Assembly: GCA_934167495.1 (NCBI GenBank)
Contig: CAKPKP010000008.1
Span: forward strand, 5,230-69,229
Length of the DNA: 64,000 nucleotides
Direction: 5' to 3'
Source of the DNA: an uncultured Clostridia bacterium
Lineage (GTDB): Bacteria; Bacillota; Clostridia; TANB77; CAG-508
Part shown: positions 36,421-44,367 of the stretch, piece by piece
How the letters are laid out: every line of letters starts with the position of its first letter
Position numbering within the stretch: position 1 is the stretch's first letter
Notes under the pieces: model-generated
Databases searched by the model: none
Told to the model about the DNA's origin: nothing
What the model saw: the letters and a program-made list of their open reading frames with translations, nothing else
Position numbers and translations under genes: made by a program

Positions 36421-36717
36421 ATTAAAAACTCCTTTTCTAATTAATTTATTTAATTATATTAAAAATTTGTTTAATTATGAAAAAATACTTCAAACATATT
36501 TAAGACTGATTAAATTTTTAATTGTATAATTCAGACTACATTTAATTATTCGTTTGCTAAATTTGCATATAGCAAATATCTGTACAAAGTATTTATATTA
36601 TAGAATTTTCGAAAAACTTTAGTACAACAAATATAAGTGTAGGAATTATTATTTGATTTACTATAATATAAAAAATATCTTACAAATTATATTATAATGT
36701 TGTATAATTAGCGAAAT
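36421..36717. other. Gene-free interval with a dispersed repeat upstream of the ZIP and C39 genes
   Basis: The stretch between the divergent ZIP gene and the C39-like gene has no coding potential I can support. It holds repeat copy R2 (36515-36670) and ends at the promoter of the C39-like gene. Confidence 0.65.
36515..36670 (+). repeat. Dispersed repeat, copy R2
   Basis: This copy has the shared core (AATTTGC-ATATA-GCAAAT hairpin, then CTGTACAAAGTATTTAT). Its terminal hairpin is TATATTATAG (36594-36603) with CTATAATATA (36661-36670). It is more diverged from R1 and R3 than those are from each other, yet its terminal arms still pair. Confidence 0.7.
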
Positions 36718-36746
36718 TTGACTTATTTTTCCATTTTTGGTATAAT
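36718..36746 (+). promoter_or_regulatory. Strong sigma-A promoter of the C39-like gene
   Basis: TTGACT (36718-36723), a 17-base spacer and TATAAT (36741-36746). A GAGGAGG ribosome site at about 36799-36805 precedes the ATG at 36813. Confidence 0.75.
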
Positions 36747-36812
36747 ATTGAGTATAAGCATATAGCTTTTAGGGTTATTCATCTACTTTATATTTTATGA
36801 GGAGGATTCATT

Positions 36813-37916
36813 ATGAAAAAATTTGCATCAATATGTTCAGCCATACTCATTAGCTTATCTTTAATCCCAACAACAGCGTGCAGCAACATTAATTCTTCAG
36901 AACCTGAAGAATCCACGGTAACAGAGGTAGTCGATGTTGACTCGGCAACAGCACAAACTGAAGAACTTCTTTCAGCTGTTTGGACAACAACATCCACCGA
37001 AAACGTTACCAATGTTTGGACAACAACAGATACCACAGCTGTATCATCCGAGGTTGAATGGACTGAAGTTTCAGTTCAGAAAGACTTCGAAGATGTAACA
37101 ACATCTCTTGCTGAAACAGCTGTAGCAGTGACAAACACTATTTCAAAGGTTTCTGAAGCAACCGTAACGTCGGCAGACACTACATCAAATGTTTCTGAAA
37201 CAACTGCAACAACTACAACACCAGCAAGCACTACAGCAAAAACAACTGAAGTAACTTCCGTTGCTTCAAAGACTAATGCTGCGGTAGTTGAAGATTCTCT
37301 TCGGGTAGTATTACCTGTAGAAAATATTCAGCAGCTTCCAGAACTTCCAGCAGGATGTGAAATAACCAGTACTACTATAGCTCTCAACTATGAGCTTGGA
37401 ATTACTGAATCCAAAATGGACATGGTATCATATCTCCCTATGGATAAGTGGCCTGACGAAAATAGTGTTTGGTCATCTCCTTGGGACGTATTTGTTGGTG
37501 ATCCGTCTCTGAATTATTACGGAGCTTATAGCCCTGTAATAAAGAAAACTCTTGAAAATTACTTCAAGAAAAATAAGTTAGACAAAGAATACAAAGTAAC
37601 AGACTTATCAGGTAGCTCTGTATCAGAGTTGTATGATGCTATCGATGATGGTCATCCTGTCATTGTATGGGCAACAATCAAAATGAAAGCATCAAAGCCT
37701 GGTAACTCCTGGTACCTTGAAGATGGATCAAAGTATACCTGGATAGCTGGTGAGCACTGCTTAGTACTCATTGGCTACGATCTCGAGCAGGATACTGTAA
37801 TTCTTTCAGATCCTTACGACTCGAGAGGAACAGTAGAGTATTCTACTGAAACTTTTGAAGCTCGATATGAAGAACTGTTTAAACAGGCTCTGATTATTGA
37901 AAAAATCGAGAAATAA
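36813..37916 (+). CDS. Secreted or lipid-anchored C39-like peptidase-domain protein, probably transferred
   Basis: The 367-residue protein has a signal peptide ending in TTACSN, which could be a lipobox. A 130-residue Thr/Ser/Ala/Val-rich linker follows (many TTT runs), then a C-terminal C39-like domain. Catalytic candidates are Cys in LPAGCEIT (about residue 186), His in AGEHCLVLIGYD (about 311) and Asp in LSDPYDSRG (about 331). This fold cleaves peptides or acts on the cell surface; the target is unknown. The coding sequence is clearly less A+T-rich than its neighbours and uses codons such as CGG, CTC and GAG that the core genes avoid. Its strong own promoter and terminator also fit acquisition as a unit, perhaps from a Ruminococcus-like donor. 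Confidence 0.8.
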   Translation: MKKFASICSAILISLSLIPTTACSNINSSEPEESTVTEVVDVDSATAQTEELLSAVWTTTSTENVTNVWTTTDTTAVSSEVEWTEVSVQKDFEDVTTSLAETAVAVTNTISKVSEATVTSADTTSNVSETTATTTTPASTTAKTTEVTSVASKTNAAVVEDSLRVVLPVENIQQLPELPAGCEITSTTIALNYELGITESKMDMVSYLPMDKWPDENSVWSSPWDVFVGDPSLNYYGAYSPVIKKTLENYFKKNKLDKEYKVTDLSGSSVSELYDAIDDGHPVIVWATIKMKASKPGNSWYLEDGSKYTWIAGEHCLVLIGYDLEQDTVILSDPYDSRGTVEYSTETFEARYEELFKQALIIEKIEK

Positions 37917-37927
37917 CCCTAAAAAAA

Positions 37928-37958
37928 GCGAATCCAAACTGGATTCGCTTTCTTTTTT
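37928..37958. terminator. Bidirectional terminator between the C39-like gene and gyrA
   Basis: GCGAATCC (37928-37935) pairs with GGATTCGC (37941-37948), with an A run before and a T-rich run after. Confidence 0.85.
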
Positions 37959-37973
37959 ATTATTTATATTTTT

Positions 37974-40418
37974 TTATTCTGATATTATTTCTTTATATTC
38001 AGAACCAATTCTTTCTATACTAACAACTTTTCCTTCATTTGTTCTCATAAGAGTTACACCTTGAGTTGATCTTCCTAATATACTAATATCTTTTACTTCT
38101 AGTCTTATTATTGTTCCAGTATCTGTTATTAGCATTACATCGTCATTGTCATCTACTATTTTAACTCCTACTATTTCTCCTGTTTTTGGCGTAATTTTGT
38201 ATGTAATAACACCTTTTCCACCTCTTATTTGAACTCTATATTCTTCTAGTTCTGTTCTCTTACCAAAACCATTTTCAGTAATTGCAAGTAATGTTGATTT
38301 ACTTCCTCTTACTATAGATTCCATTCCAACAACCGCATCATCGTCATCTAATCTAATTCCTATAACACCTTGTGAAACTCTTCCTACAGATCTTACGTCT
38401 TTTTCATCAAATGTAATACACATACCTTTTTTAGTAACAAGAACTATATTATCTTCACCGTCTGTTAGTCTTACTCCTATTAATTCATCATCGTCTTTTA
38501 ATGTAATAGCTTGTAATCCTGTTTTTCTACTTGAATTATATTCATCTAGTGAAGTTTTCTTAATAATACCATTTTTTGTTGCAAATAATAAATATTTTCC
38601 TTCTGCAAAGTTTTGAATTGGTATTATTGTAGATATTTTTTCACCTGCATCTAAGCTTAATAGATTTACTATTGCTGTTCCTTTGGCAATTCTTCCTGCT
38701 TCTGGAATCTCATATCCACGTAATCTGTATAATTTTCCTTTATTACTAAAGAATAATATTGTATCATGAGTAGAAGCTGTGAATAACTCTTTTACAAAAT
38801 CTTCTTCTCTTGTAGAAATTCCTGTTATTCCTTTTCCGCCTCTTTTTTGGCTCTTAAAAGTATCTATTGGAGCTCTTTTTATATATCCAAATCTTGTTAA
38901 AGCAACTACTGTTTGCTCTTCTTTTATTAAATCATCCATGTCTATTTCGCCTTCAGCAGCTACTATTTTTGTTATTCTTTCATCTCCAAATTTTTCTTTT
39001 ATTTCTAAAGCTTCTGTTTTTATAATATCAAATACTAATTTTTCACTACTTAAAACTTCTTTTAAATATGCTATTAATTTCATTAGCTCATTATATTCTT
39101 CTTCTATTTTCTCTCTTTGTAATCCTGTTAATCTTTTTAGTTGCATATCTAAAATTGCTTGAGCTTGTATATCAGATAATCCAAATCTCTCCATTAACCT
39201 TTCTTTTGCATCATCATATGAAGATCTAATAATTTGTATTACTTCATCTATATTATCTATTGCTATTCTTAATCCTTCTAATATATGAGCTCTTGCTTCT
39301 GCTTTATCTAATTCAAATTTAGTTCTACGTAATACTACTACTTTTCTATGTTCTATATAATGATTTAAAACTTCTCTTAATGTTAATATTTTTGGTTCAC
39401 CATTTACTAATGCAAGCATTATAATTCCAAAAGTATCTTGCATTTGTGTGTTTTTGTATAATTGATTTAATACTACTTGTGGATTAGCATCCCTTTTTAG
39501 CTCTATTACTATTCTGACTCTATCTTCTCTATCAGACTCATCTCGAATATCACTAATTCCCTCTAATCTTTTCTCTCTTACTAATAAAGCAATATTTTCA
39601 ATTAACTTAGCTTTATTTACTTGATAAGGTAAAGAAGAAACTACTATTCTTTGTTTATTTGCAGACATCTCCTCAATTTCAGCCTCTGCTCTTACTGTTA
39701 TTTTTCCTCTACCTGTTGTATATGCTTGTTTTATTCCTTCTCTTCCTAATATTACTCCTCCAGTAGGAAAATCGGGTCCTTTTATAATTTGCATTAAATC
39801 TTCATCTGAAACATTGTCATCATCTATAATCTTTATTATAGCATTTATTACTTCTGTTAAATTGTGTGGTGGTATATTTGTAGCCATACCAACAGCAATT
39901 CCTGAAGAACCATTAATTAATAATGCTGGTATTTTAGCTGGTAAAACTGTTGGTTCTTGTAATCTATCATCATAGTTTGGCATAAAATCTACTGTATTTT
40001 TTTCTATATCTACAAGCATTTGCTCTGCTATCTTTGCCATTCTTGCTTCTGTGTATCTCATTGCGGCAGCTCCATCACCATCTATAGATCCAAAATTACC
40101 ATGACCATCTATTAACATATATCTCATTGAGAAATCCTGAGCCATTCTAACCATTGCATCATAAACAGATGAATCTCCATGTGGATGATATCTTCCTAAA
40201 ACAGAACCTACTGTATTAGCACATTTTCTATAAGGCTTATCAGATGTAATTCCGTCTTCATGCATAGCATAAAGAATTCTTCTGTGTACAGGTTTTAAAC
40301 CATCTCTAACATCTGGCAATGCACGTGATACAATAACACTCATTGCATAGTCAATGTAAGATGTTTTCATTTCTGCTTCAATATTTCTTTCAATAATTTT
40401 TTCTTCTTGTCTATCCAT
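37974..40418 (-). CDS. gyrA: DNA gyrase subunit A
   Basis: The 814-residue protein is a complete GyrA. The quinolone-resistance region HPHGDSSVYDAMVRMAQ (about residues 80-96) keeps the serine associated with sensitivity, and the catalytic tyrosine lies in AAMRYTEARM (about 122). The C-terminal DNA-wrapping domain carries the GyrA box SQKRGGKG near residue 530. With GyrB it introduces negative supercoils. Unusually for Firmicutes, gyrA is not next to gyrB: about 7.3 kb of accessory genes separate them, all read in the same direction. Confidence 0.97.
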   Translation of the reverse strand: MDRQEEKIIERNIEAEMKTSYIDYAMSVIVSRALPDVRDGLKPVHRRILYAMHEDGITSDKPYRKCANTVGSVLGRYHPHGDSSVYDAMVRMAQDFSMRYMLIDGHGNFGSIDGDGAAAMRYTEARMAKIAEQMLVDIEKNTVDFMPNYDDRLQEPTVLPAKIPALLINGSSGIAVGMATNIPPHNLTEVINAIIKIIDDDNVSDEDLMQIIKGPDFPTGGVILGREGIKQAYTTGRGKITVRAEAEIEEMSANKQRIVVSSLPYQVNKAKLIENIALLVREKRLEGISDIRDESDREDRVRIVIELKRDANPQVVLNQLYKNTQMQDTFGIIMLALVNGEPKILTLREVLNHYIEHRKVVVLRRTKFELDKAEARAHILEGLRIAIDNIDEVIQIIRSSYDDAKERLMERFGLSDIQAQAILDMQLKRLTGLQREKIEEEYNELMKLIAYLKEVLSSEKLVFDIIKTEALEIKEKFGDERITKIVAAEGEIDMDDLIKEEQTVVALTRFGYIKRAPIDTFKSQKRGGKGITGISTREEDFVKELFTASTHDTILFFSNKGKLYRLRGYEIPEAGRIAKGTAIVNLLSLDAGEKISTIIPIQNFAEGKYLLFATKNGIIKKTSLDEYNSSRKTGLQAITLKDDDELIGVRLTDGEDNIVLVTKKGMCITFDEKDVRSVGRVSQGVIGIRLDDDDAVVGMESIVRGSKSTLLAITENGFGKRTELEEYRVQIRGGKGVITYKITPKTGEIVGVKIVDDNDDVMLITDTGTIIRLEVKDISILGRSTQGVTLMRTNEGKVVSIERIGSEYKEIISE

Positions 40419-40662
40419 TTAATATCCTCTTTCCTTTATATTCTTTTCTTTTGTATTATATATAAATAAACTAAAAAAATCAACAAATTTTTTTGTTTTT
40501 TTGGTTTTATTTTCTTTACGGATACACAATTTTATTTTTGTTTTTATATCTAATTTAGAAATTTAAAAAATTATATATAAAATAACATTTACATTATTTA
40601 AAATTACACATTTTTGTTCGTGCATAAAATTTTTAATAGTATGCTTATTAAACTTTTCCACA

Positions 40663-40812
40663 TTTTAAATTGTAACATTCATCCCACATTTAATTGTTCG
40701 TGTGCGAAATTTGCATATAGCAAATTTCTGTACAAAGTATTTATCTAATAGGAATTTCTGAAAAAATTTTTTTAATCTATTGATTTATGTTAGCAAGTTT
40801 CCTATTAGATAA
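40663..40812 (+). repeat. Dispersed repeat, copy R3 (best preserved)
   Basis: The core hairpin GAAATTTGC-ATATA-GCAAATTTC lies at 40706-40728, followed by TCTGTACAAAGTATTTAT. The terminal hairpin is a perfect 14-base pairing of TTATCTAATAGGAA (40741-40754) with TTCCTATTAGATAA (40799-40812). Identical to R1 over most of the core. Confidence 0.78.
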
Positions 40813-40850
40813 AAAAATGCAGTTATTTTTAATAAAAACTGCATTTTTTT
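40812..40850 (-). terminator. Terminator of the 40877 gene
   Basis: AAAAAATGCAGTT (40812-40824) pairs with AACTGCATTTTTT (from 40838). A T run follows on the minus strand. Confidence 0.75.
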
Positions 40851-40876
40851 ATTTATTATTTATTTAATTAATTAAT

Positions 40877-41686
40877 TTATATACACTGTTGATTTTCCCT
40901 ATTTTCTCGAGATATCTGTTCAATTCTTTCAAAATCAATTTTAACCATATTTTTTGCTACATTTTCATACATATTCTTATAATCATTTATTGATATATAT
41001 CCATCTCCTAATCCAGACCAATCATGATTAGTAATTTTCAGATTTATATCTTCCGGTATTTTCATGTATTTATATGTATTTTCAGATAATTCTTGTGGAT
41101 AAGCTTTATCTAATGTAGATTTTATATGTTCATCAAACCATTCTTGATTTGTTGTTATCCCATATGATTTATACATCATATAAGATAATATATATAATCC
41201 TTGATTTTCTATATTAGATATTACTTCACGTATTAGTTTTCCATTTAATTTCTCACCATTAAAATTGAACTCATCTTGATATTTTCCAGATACATCTATT
41301 CTTTCTCTTAAGAATTCATCAAAAATATAATCTTGCTCTAAATGTTTTTTTACATTATAAAAATAATCAATAGGTAAATGTCTATTTGTGCTTTCAAACT
41401 TCTCTATATGAGTTTGTTCACCTATAACTGCTGGTCTTAATCCTTCTACTATATGTTTAGGTGTTTCATTAATTTCTTGTTGACTCAAAGTCTTTATATT
41501 TTTTGGATACTTTATCCATGATATATCTGTTTTATCTTCACTTTCTTCAAAATGGCTATATTGTCTTAATTTTGAATATCTTCTTATAGCATCTGGTAAT
41601 AATGTATAAGGAAGAGCTTTCTCAAAATTTTCTACATCACCATTCATAGAAAATAATGTTATTAAAGAATGTTGTAAAGTTGTCAT
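40877..41686 (-). CDS. Hypothetical histidine-containing helical protein
   Basis: I do not recognise this 269-residue protein. It has no signal peptide or membrane segment and looks mainly helical. Histidines recur in conserved-looking contexts (YSHFEE near 44, HIEKFESTNRHLP near 93-105, VKKHLEQDYIFDEF near 113, TNHDWSG near 219). PYTLLPDAIRRYSKLRQYSHF is the most distinctive segment. A metal-dependent helical hydrolase is one guess, but nothing proves it. GAGAGGAGAG precedes the ATG. Neighbours are also unknown. Confidence 0.6.
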   Translation of the reverse strand: MTTLQHSLITLFSMNGDVENFEKALPYTLLPDAIRRYSKLRQYSHFEESEDKTDISWIKYPKNIKTLSQQEINETPKHIVEGLRPAVIGEQTHIEKFESTNRHLPIDYFYNVKKHLEQDYIFDEFLRERIDVSGKYQDEFNFNGEKLNGKLIREVISNIENQGLYILSYMMYKSYGITTNQEWFDEHIKSTLDKAYPQELSENTYKYMKIPEDINLKITNHDWSGLGDGYISINDYKNMYENVAKNMVKIDFERIEQISRENRENQQCI

Positions 41687-41844
41687 ATTCTCTCTCCTCT
41701 CCTATTACATATTATACCATATTAATGCATCTCAGTCAATTTACATAAATCAGAATACAAACAGCATATTTATAGTATTTGCTATATTTAAAATATTTTG
41801 AAATCCATATCCTGATTTACTTACATAATTTTTTCAAACCAAAT

Positions 41845-41875
41845 TTATCTATAAAGTATTTATATAATAGAAAAA
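41845..41875 (+). repeat. Dispersed repeat, short partial copy R5
   Basis: ATAAAGTATTTATATAATAG matches the 3' part of the repeat core. The second arm of the hairpin is missing, replaced by a terminator of the neighbouring gene. Confidence 0.4.
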
Positions 41876-41899
41876 TCACAGCTCAATCGAGCTGTGATA
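41875..41899 (-). terminator. Terminator of the 41914 gene
   Basis: TCACAGCTC pairs with GAGCTGTGA around AATC. Five T follow on the minus strand. Confidence 0.8.
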
Positions 41900-41913
41900 A
41901 AATTTTGGATTTT

Positions 41914-42288
41914 TTACAATAAATTTTTTCTTCCTTGTTCATCTATTAAAATTACAGCTGAACTCTCATTTATTATTGTAACTATATCTGGCGTATTCTT
42001 AGACATATTTACAAAACTTTTTATGTTTGACCTAGAATTTGGAATAATATTAAAAGAAGAACAACCTATTGTTGAAATTGAAAGTAAGGCTCTTCCTGCA
42101 ATCTTTCCCTTCTCTTCTGGAGTTGGATTGAGCATCCATTCTTCCCAACAGCCAACTACTTTTTGAATAGCACTTGCAAAATCAGTTTGGATATCTTGTT
42201 CCTCTACATCTTTTAGCTTTGAAAGCCATTCATTTGGAACAATGATTTCTTCTGCCCGTAACACTTCAATTACTTTTCCTACAGTCAT
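41914..42288 (-). CDS. Hypothetical protein
   Basis: I do not recognise this 124-residue protein. It is probably cytoplasmic, with a helical N-terminal half (KVIEVLRAEEIIVPNEWL) and a C-terminal half that looks like strand-helix elements (PDIVTIINESSAVILIDEQGRKN). One codon is CGG (42256-42258), which the conserved genes in this window avoid; here the frame is clearly continuous through it, because skipping a base leads to a stop within 15 codons. That points to recent acquisition or to a lightly expressed gene. It lies between two other unknown genes. Confidence 0.5.
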   Translation of the reverse strand: MTVGKVIEVLRAEEIIVPNEWLSKLKDVEEQDIQTDFASAIQKVVGCWEEWMLNPTPEEKGKIAGRALLSISTIGCSSFNIIPNSRSNIKSFVNMSKNTPDIVTIINESSAVILIDEQGRKNLL

Positions 42289-42363
42289 AATTTTTATTTA
42301 CCTCCAAAATTTATTAGATATAATTAAATATCCTTTATATTATATATCATTTTTTGTTTTTTT

Positions 42364-43101
42364 TCAATACAGCTTATTTGCTAATTCAAGCTCTATAGCA
42401 GATATATCAAAATTTTTATCATTGTTTTTTATTAAATTATGTATATTTTCTATTTTTCTTACATTTTTTATTATATTTTCTAATGGTATTATTTTTTCCA
42501 TCTCTTTTTCTATTTTCTCAATTGATTTTTCCATATCATTAAAGTTTTTATTCTCAAAGGCTTTATTCCAATTTTCAGTATATTTATTTAATTTATCTAT
42601 TGATTTTATTTGGTCACTCATATTATTTTCTATACTGTTTGTAATTGTCTTTAATATCTCATTTTTTCCATTTTTTAAATTTTTTGCAGTAGATTTATCT
42701 ATTAAATCTTTTTCTTGTGCTGTTTTAATTGCCAAATCCAATAAATCCGAAATTCCATCAATTAATCCTCCTTTTTCAACTGCAAGTTCTACTTGTGAAA
42801 TATTTTCAAAATTACCTGTAAAAATTCCTATTGCTGTTTTTCCTATGTCGATTGTAGAATTTATTAGACTATCTATTCCTTCTTTTATTCCTTCGTTTAT
42901 TATTGTATCTTTTATTTCTATTACTTGATCCTCAATAAAATCAGGTAATATAGATTTTATTCCTATATTTATAGCTGAATCTACTATTTTATTTAAATTA
43001 CTATTTAAATAATTATTCTGCATTTCTTGTATTTTTTCTGATAAATTATTAAATAAATTATTTTCATTTTTTATATTTAATTTTTCTAAAAAATTATCCA
43101 T
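42364..43101 (-). CDS. Hypothetical coiled-coil-like protein
   Basis: The 245-residue protein has no signal peptide. It is almost entirely predicted helical, with repeated Ile/Leu/Lys/Asn patterns (for example NLSEKIQEMQNNYLNSNLNK). A central part with glycine-rich loops (GIKSILPDFIEDQV, then STIDIGKTAIGIFTG) recalls tail- or pore-like helical hairpins. I cannot assign a family. It is 70 bases downstream of the CpaE-like gene on the same strand and so may be the last gene of the VirB4/CpaE-like operon. Confidence 0.5.
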   Translation of the reverse strand: MDNFLEKLNIKNENNLFNNLSEKIQEMQNNYLNSNLNKIVDSAINIGIKSILPDFIEDQVIEIKDTIINEGIKEGIDSLINSTIDIGKTAIGIFTGNFENISQVELAVEKGGLIDGISDLLDLAIKTAQEKDLIDKSTAKNLKNGKNEILKTITNSIENNMSDQIKSIDKLNKYTENWNKAFENKNFNDMEKSIEKIEKEMEKIIPLENIIKNVRKIENIHNLIKNNDKNFDISAIELELANKLY

Positions 43102-43170
43102 ATTTTCATTTCGTATATTATAAATATATTTGCTATTATACGATTTTCTCCTTTCTTTAAAATTTTATTT

Positions 43171-44358
43171 TTAAAATAATTTTTCTTCTATTTTTTTTAT
43201 GTCTGTTTTTATATTTTTTGAAAAAAATATTTCATTCATATTTTTATTAATTAATAAATTATAATTATTATTAAATTTAATTTTTCCAATTATTTTTATT
43301 TCATTAAAAATATTTTTTATAATTATATTTTTTACAAAATTAATGTTTATTTTATTAAATAAAATATTTATTTTTTGTTTTTGAATTAACCAATCTTCTA
43401 TGTAAATTTTTAATAAATCTTTTGCTTTTTTTATTTCTACTGCATTTGAACCCATTAAAAAAATTATTTTATCACTATTATTTAATATTAATTTACTATA
43501 TTTAAAATAAGTTTCTGATGACGTATCTATTATTATTAAATCATATTTATTTTTTATTTTATTAAATAATTCTTTTAATTTATAATCATCTATTTTATTA
43601 TCATTATTAAAAAGGAACTCTATTCCACAAACTAAATCCAAATATTTATTTCTTTTTATTATTAAACTTTCAAATACTATATTTTCTTTATTAATATTTT
43701 TAGGAACTTTTTTTACTCCAAATATTGTACTTATACTATTATTAAATATATCAAAATCAATTATTAATGTTTTAATTCTTTTACTTTTAAAATACACTCC
43801 TAAAATTGCTGAAATTATACTTTTTCCACTTCCATATAAACCTGATATAGAAATTATTTTTCCATTTATATTTTGATTATTATTTTTTTTATTAATTTTT
43901 TCTTTTATTTTTTGTTTTTTTTCTAATTTATTATTATTTTCTTTAGAAATCATTTCTTTTAATATTTTTATTTCTTCTCTTATATCTTCATTTGAATTTA
44001 TATTTAAATTATCAATTATATTAATTATTTCTTCCATACTTAATTCGTTATTTAAATATATTTTAAATATTCCTTTAGAAATTAAAAAATTTTTTAACTC
44101 TTCATTCTCTTTTTCTAAGAATAAAATTATTTCTATTGATGGTATAATTTTTTTTATATTTAATATAAATTCTTTAATATTTATTTCTCCTGATAATAAT
44201 TCGCTTAATATTAATATTTCTACATCTTTTTTATTATCTAAAATTTCAAGTAGTGCTTCTTGATATTGTATATCTTTTGAAACAATTTCATATTTGTTAA
44301 TTTCTTTTAATTTTATATTTAATTGTGGATTGCCCATGGCTGTTATTATTTTTTTCAA
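43171..44358 (-). CDS. CpaE/TadZ-like MinD-family ATPase
   Basis: The 395-residue protein has an N-terminal alpha/beta domain resembling a receiver fold (residues 1-120) and a lysine-rich linker (about 125-165). A C-terminal MinD/ParA-like ATPase begins IISISGLYGSGKSIISAILG near residue 170. The P-loop lacks the usual signature lysine of the deviant Walker A (the position is Leu or Tyr). Walker B-like DLIIIDTSSET lies near 280. CpaE/TadZ proteins position secretion or pilus machines at the pole. Here the partner is a VirB4-like ATPase whose gene ends 10 bases before this one starts. Base composition is even more extreme in A+T than the core genes. Confidence 0.7.
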   Translation of the reverse strand: MKKIITAMGNPQLNIKLKEINKYEIVSKDIQYQEALLEILDNKKDVEILILSELLSGEINIKEFILNIKKIIPSIEIILFLEKENEELKNFLISKGIFKIYLNNELSMEEIINIIDNLNINSNEDIREEIKILKEMISKENNNKLEKKQKIKEKINKKNNNQNINGKIISISGLYGSGKSIISAILGVYFKSKRIKTLIIDFDIFNNSISTIFGVKKVPKNINKENIVFESLIIKRNKYLDLVCGIEFLFNNDNKIDDYKLKELFNKIKNKYDLIIIDTSSETYFKYSKLILNNSDKIIFLMGSNAVEIKKAKDLLKIYIEDWLIQKQKINILFNKININFVKNIIIKNIFNEIKIIGKIKFNNNYNLLINKNMNEIFFSKNIKTDIKKIEEKLF

Positions 44359-44367
44359 TTATACCTC

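Larger units (their letters stand above)
40419..40876. other. Gene-free interval upstream of gyrA with dispersed repeat R3
   Basis: The 458 bases between the gyrA start and the next gene's end are A+T-rich and hold repeat R3 and the terminator of the 40877 gene. The gyrA promoter must lie in the part near 40440-40560, where only poor matches are visible. I see no open reading frame worth keeping. Confidence 0.6.

Noticed and set aside
36788..37036. Antisense reading frame over the start of the C39-like gene
   Set aside because: A mirror of the Thr/Ser-rich coding sequence; the sense gene has a signal peptide, promoter and ribosome site.
40741..40812. R3 terminal hairpin as an ordinary terminator
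   Set aside because: The following run is A rather than T on the plus strand and no T run follows on the minus strand, and the same arrangement recurs at unrelated loci, so a repeat element fits better.
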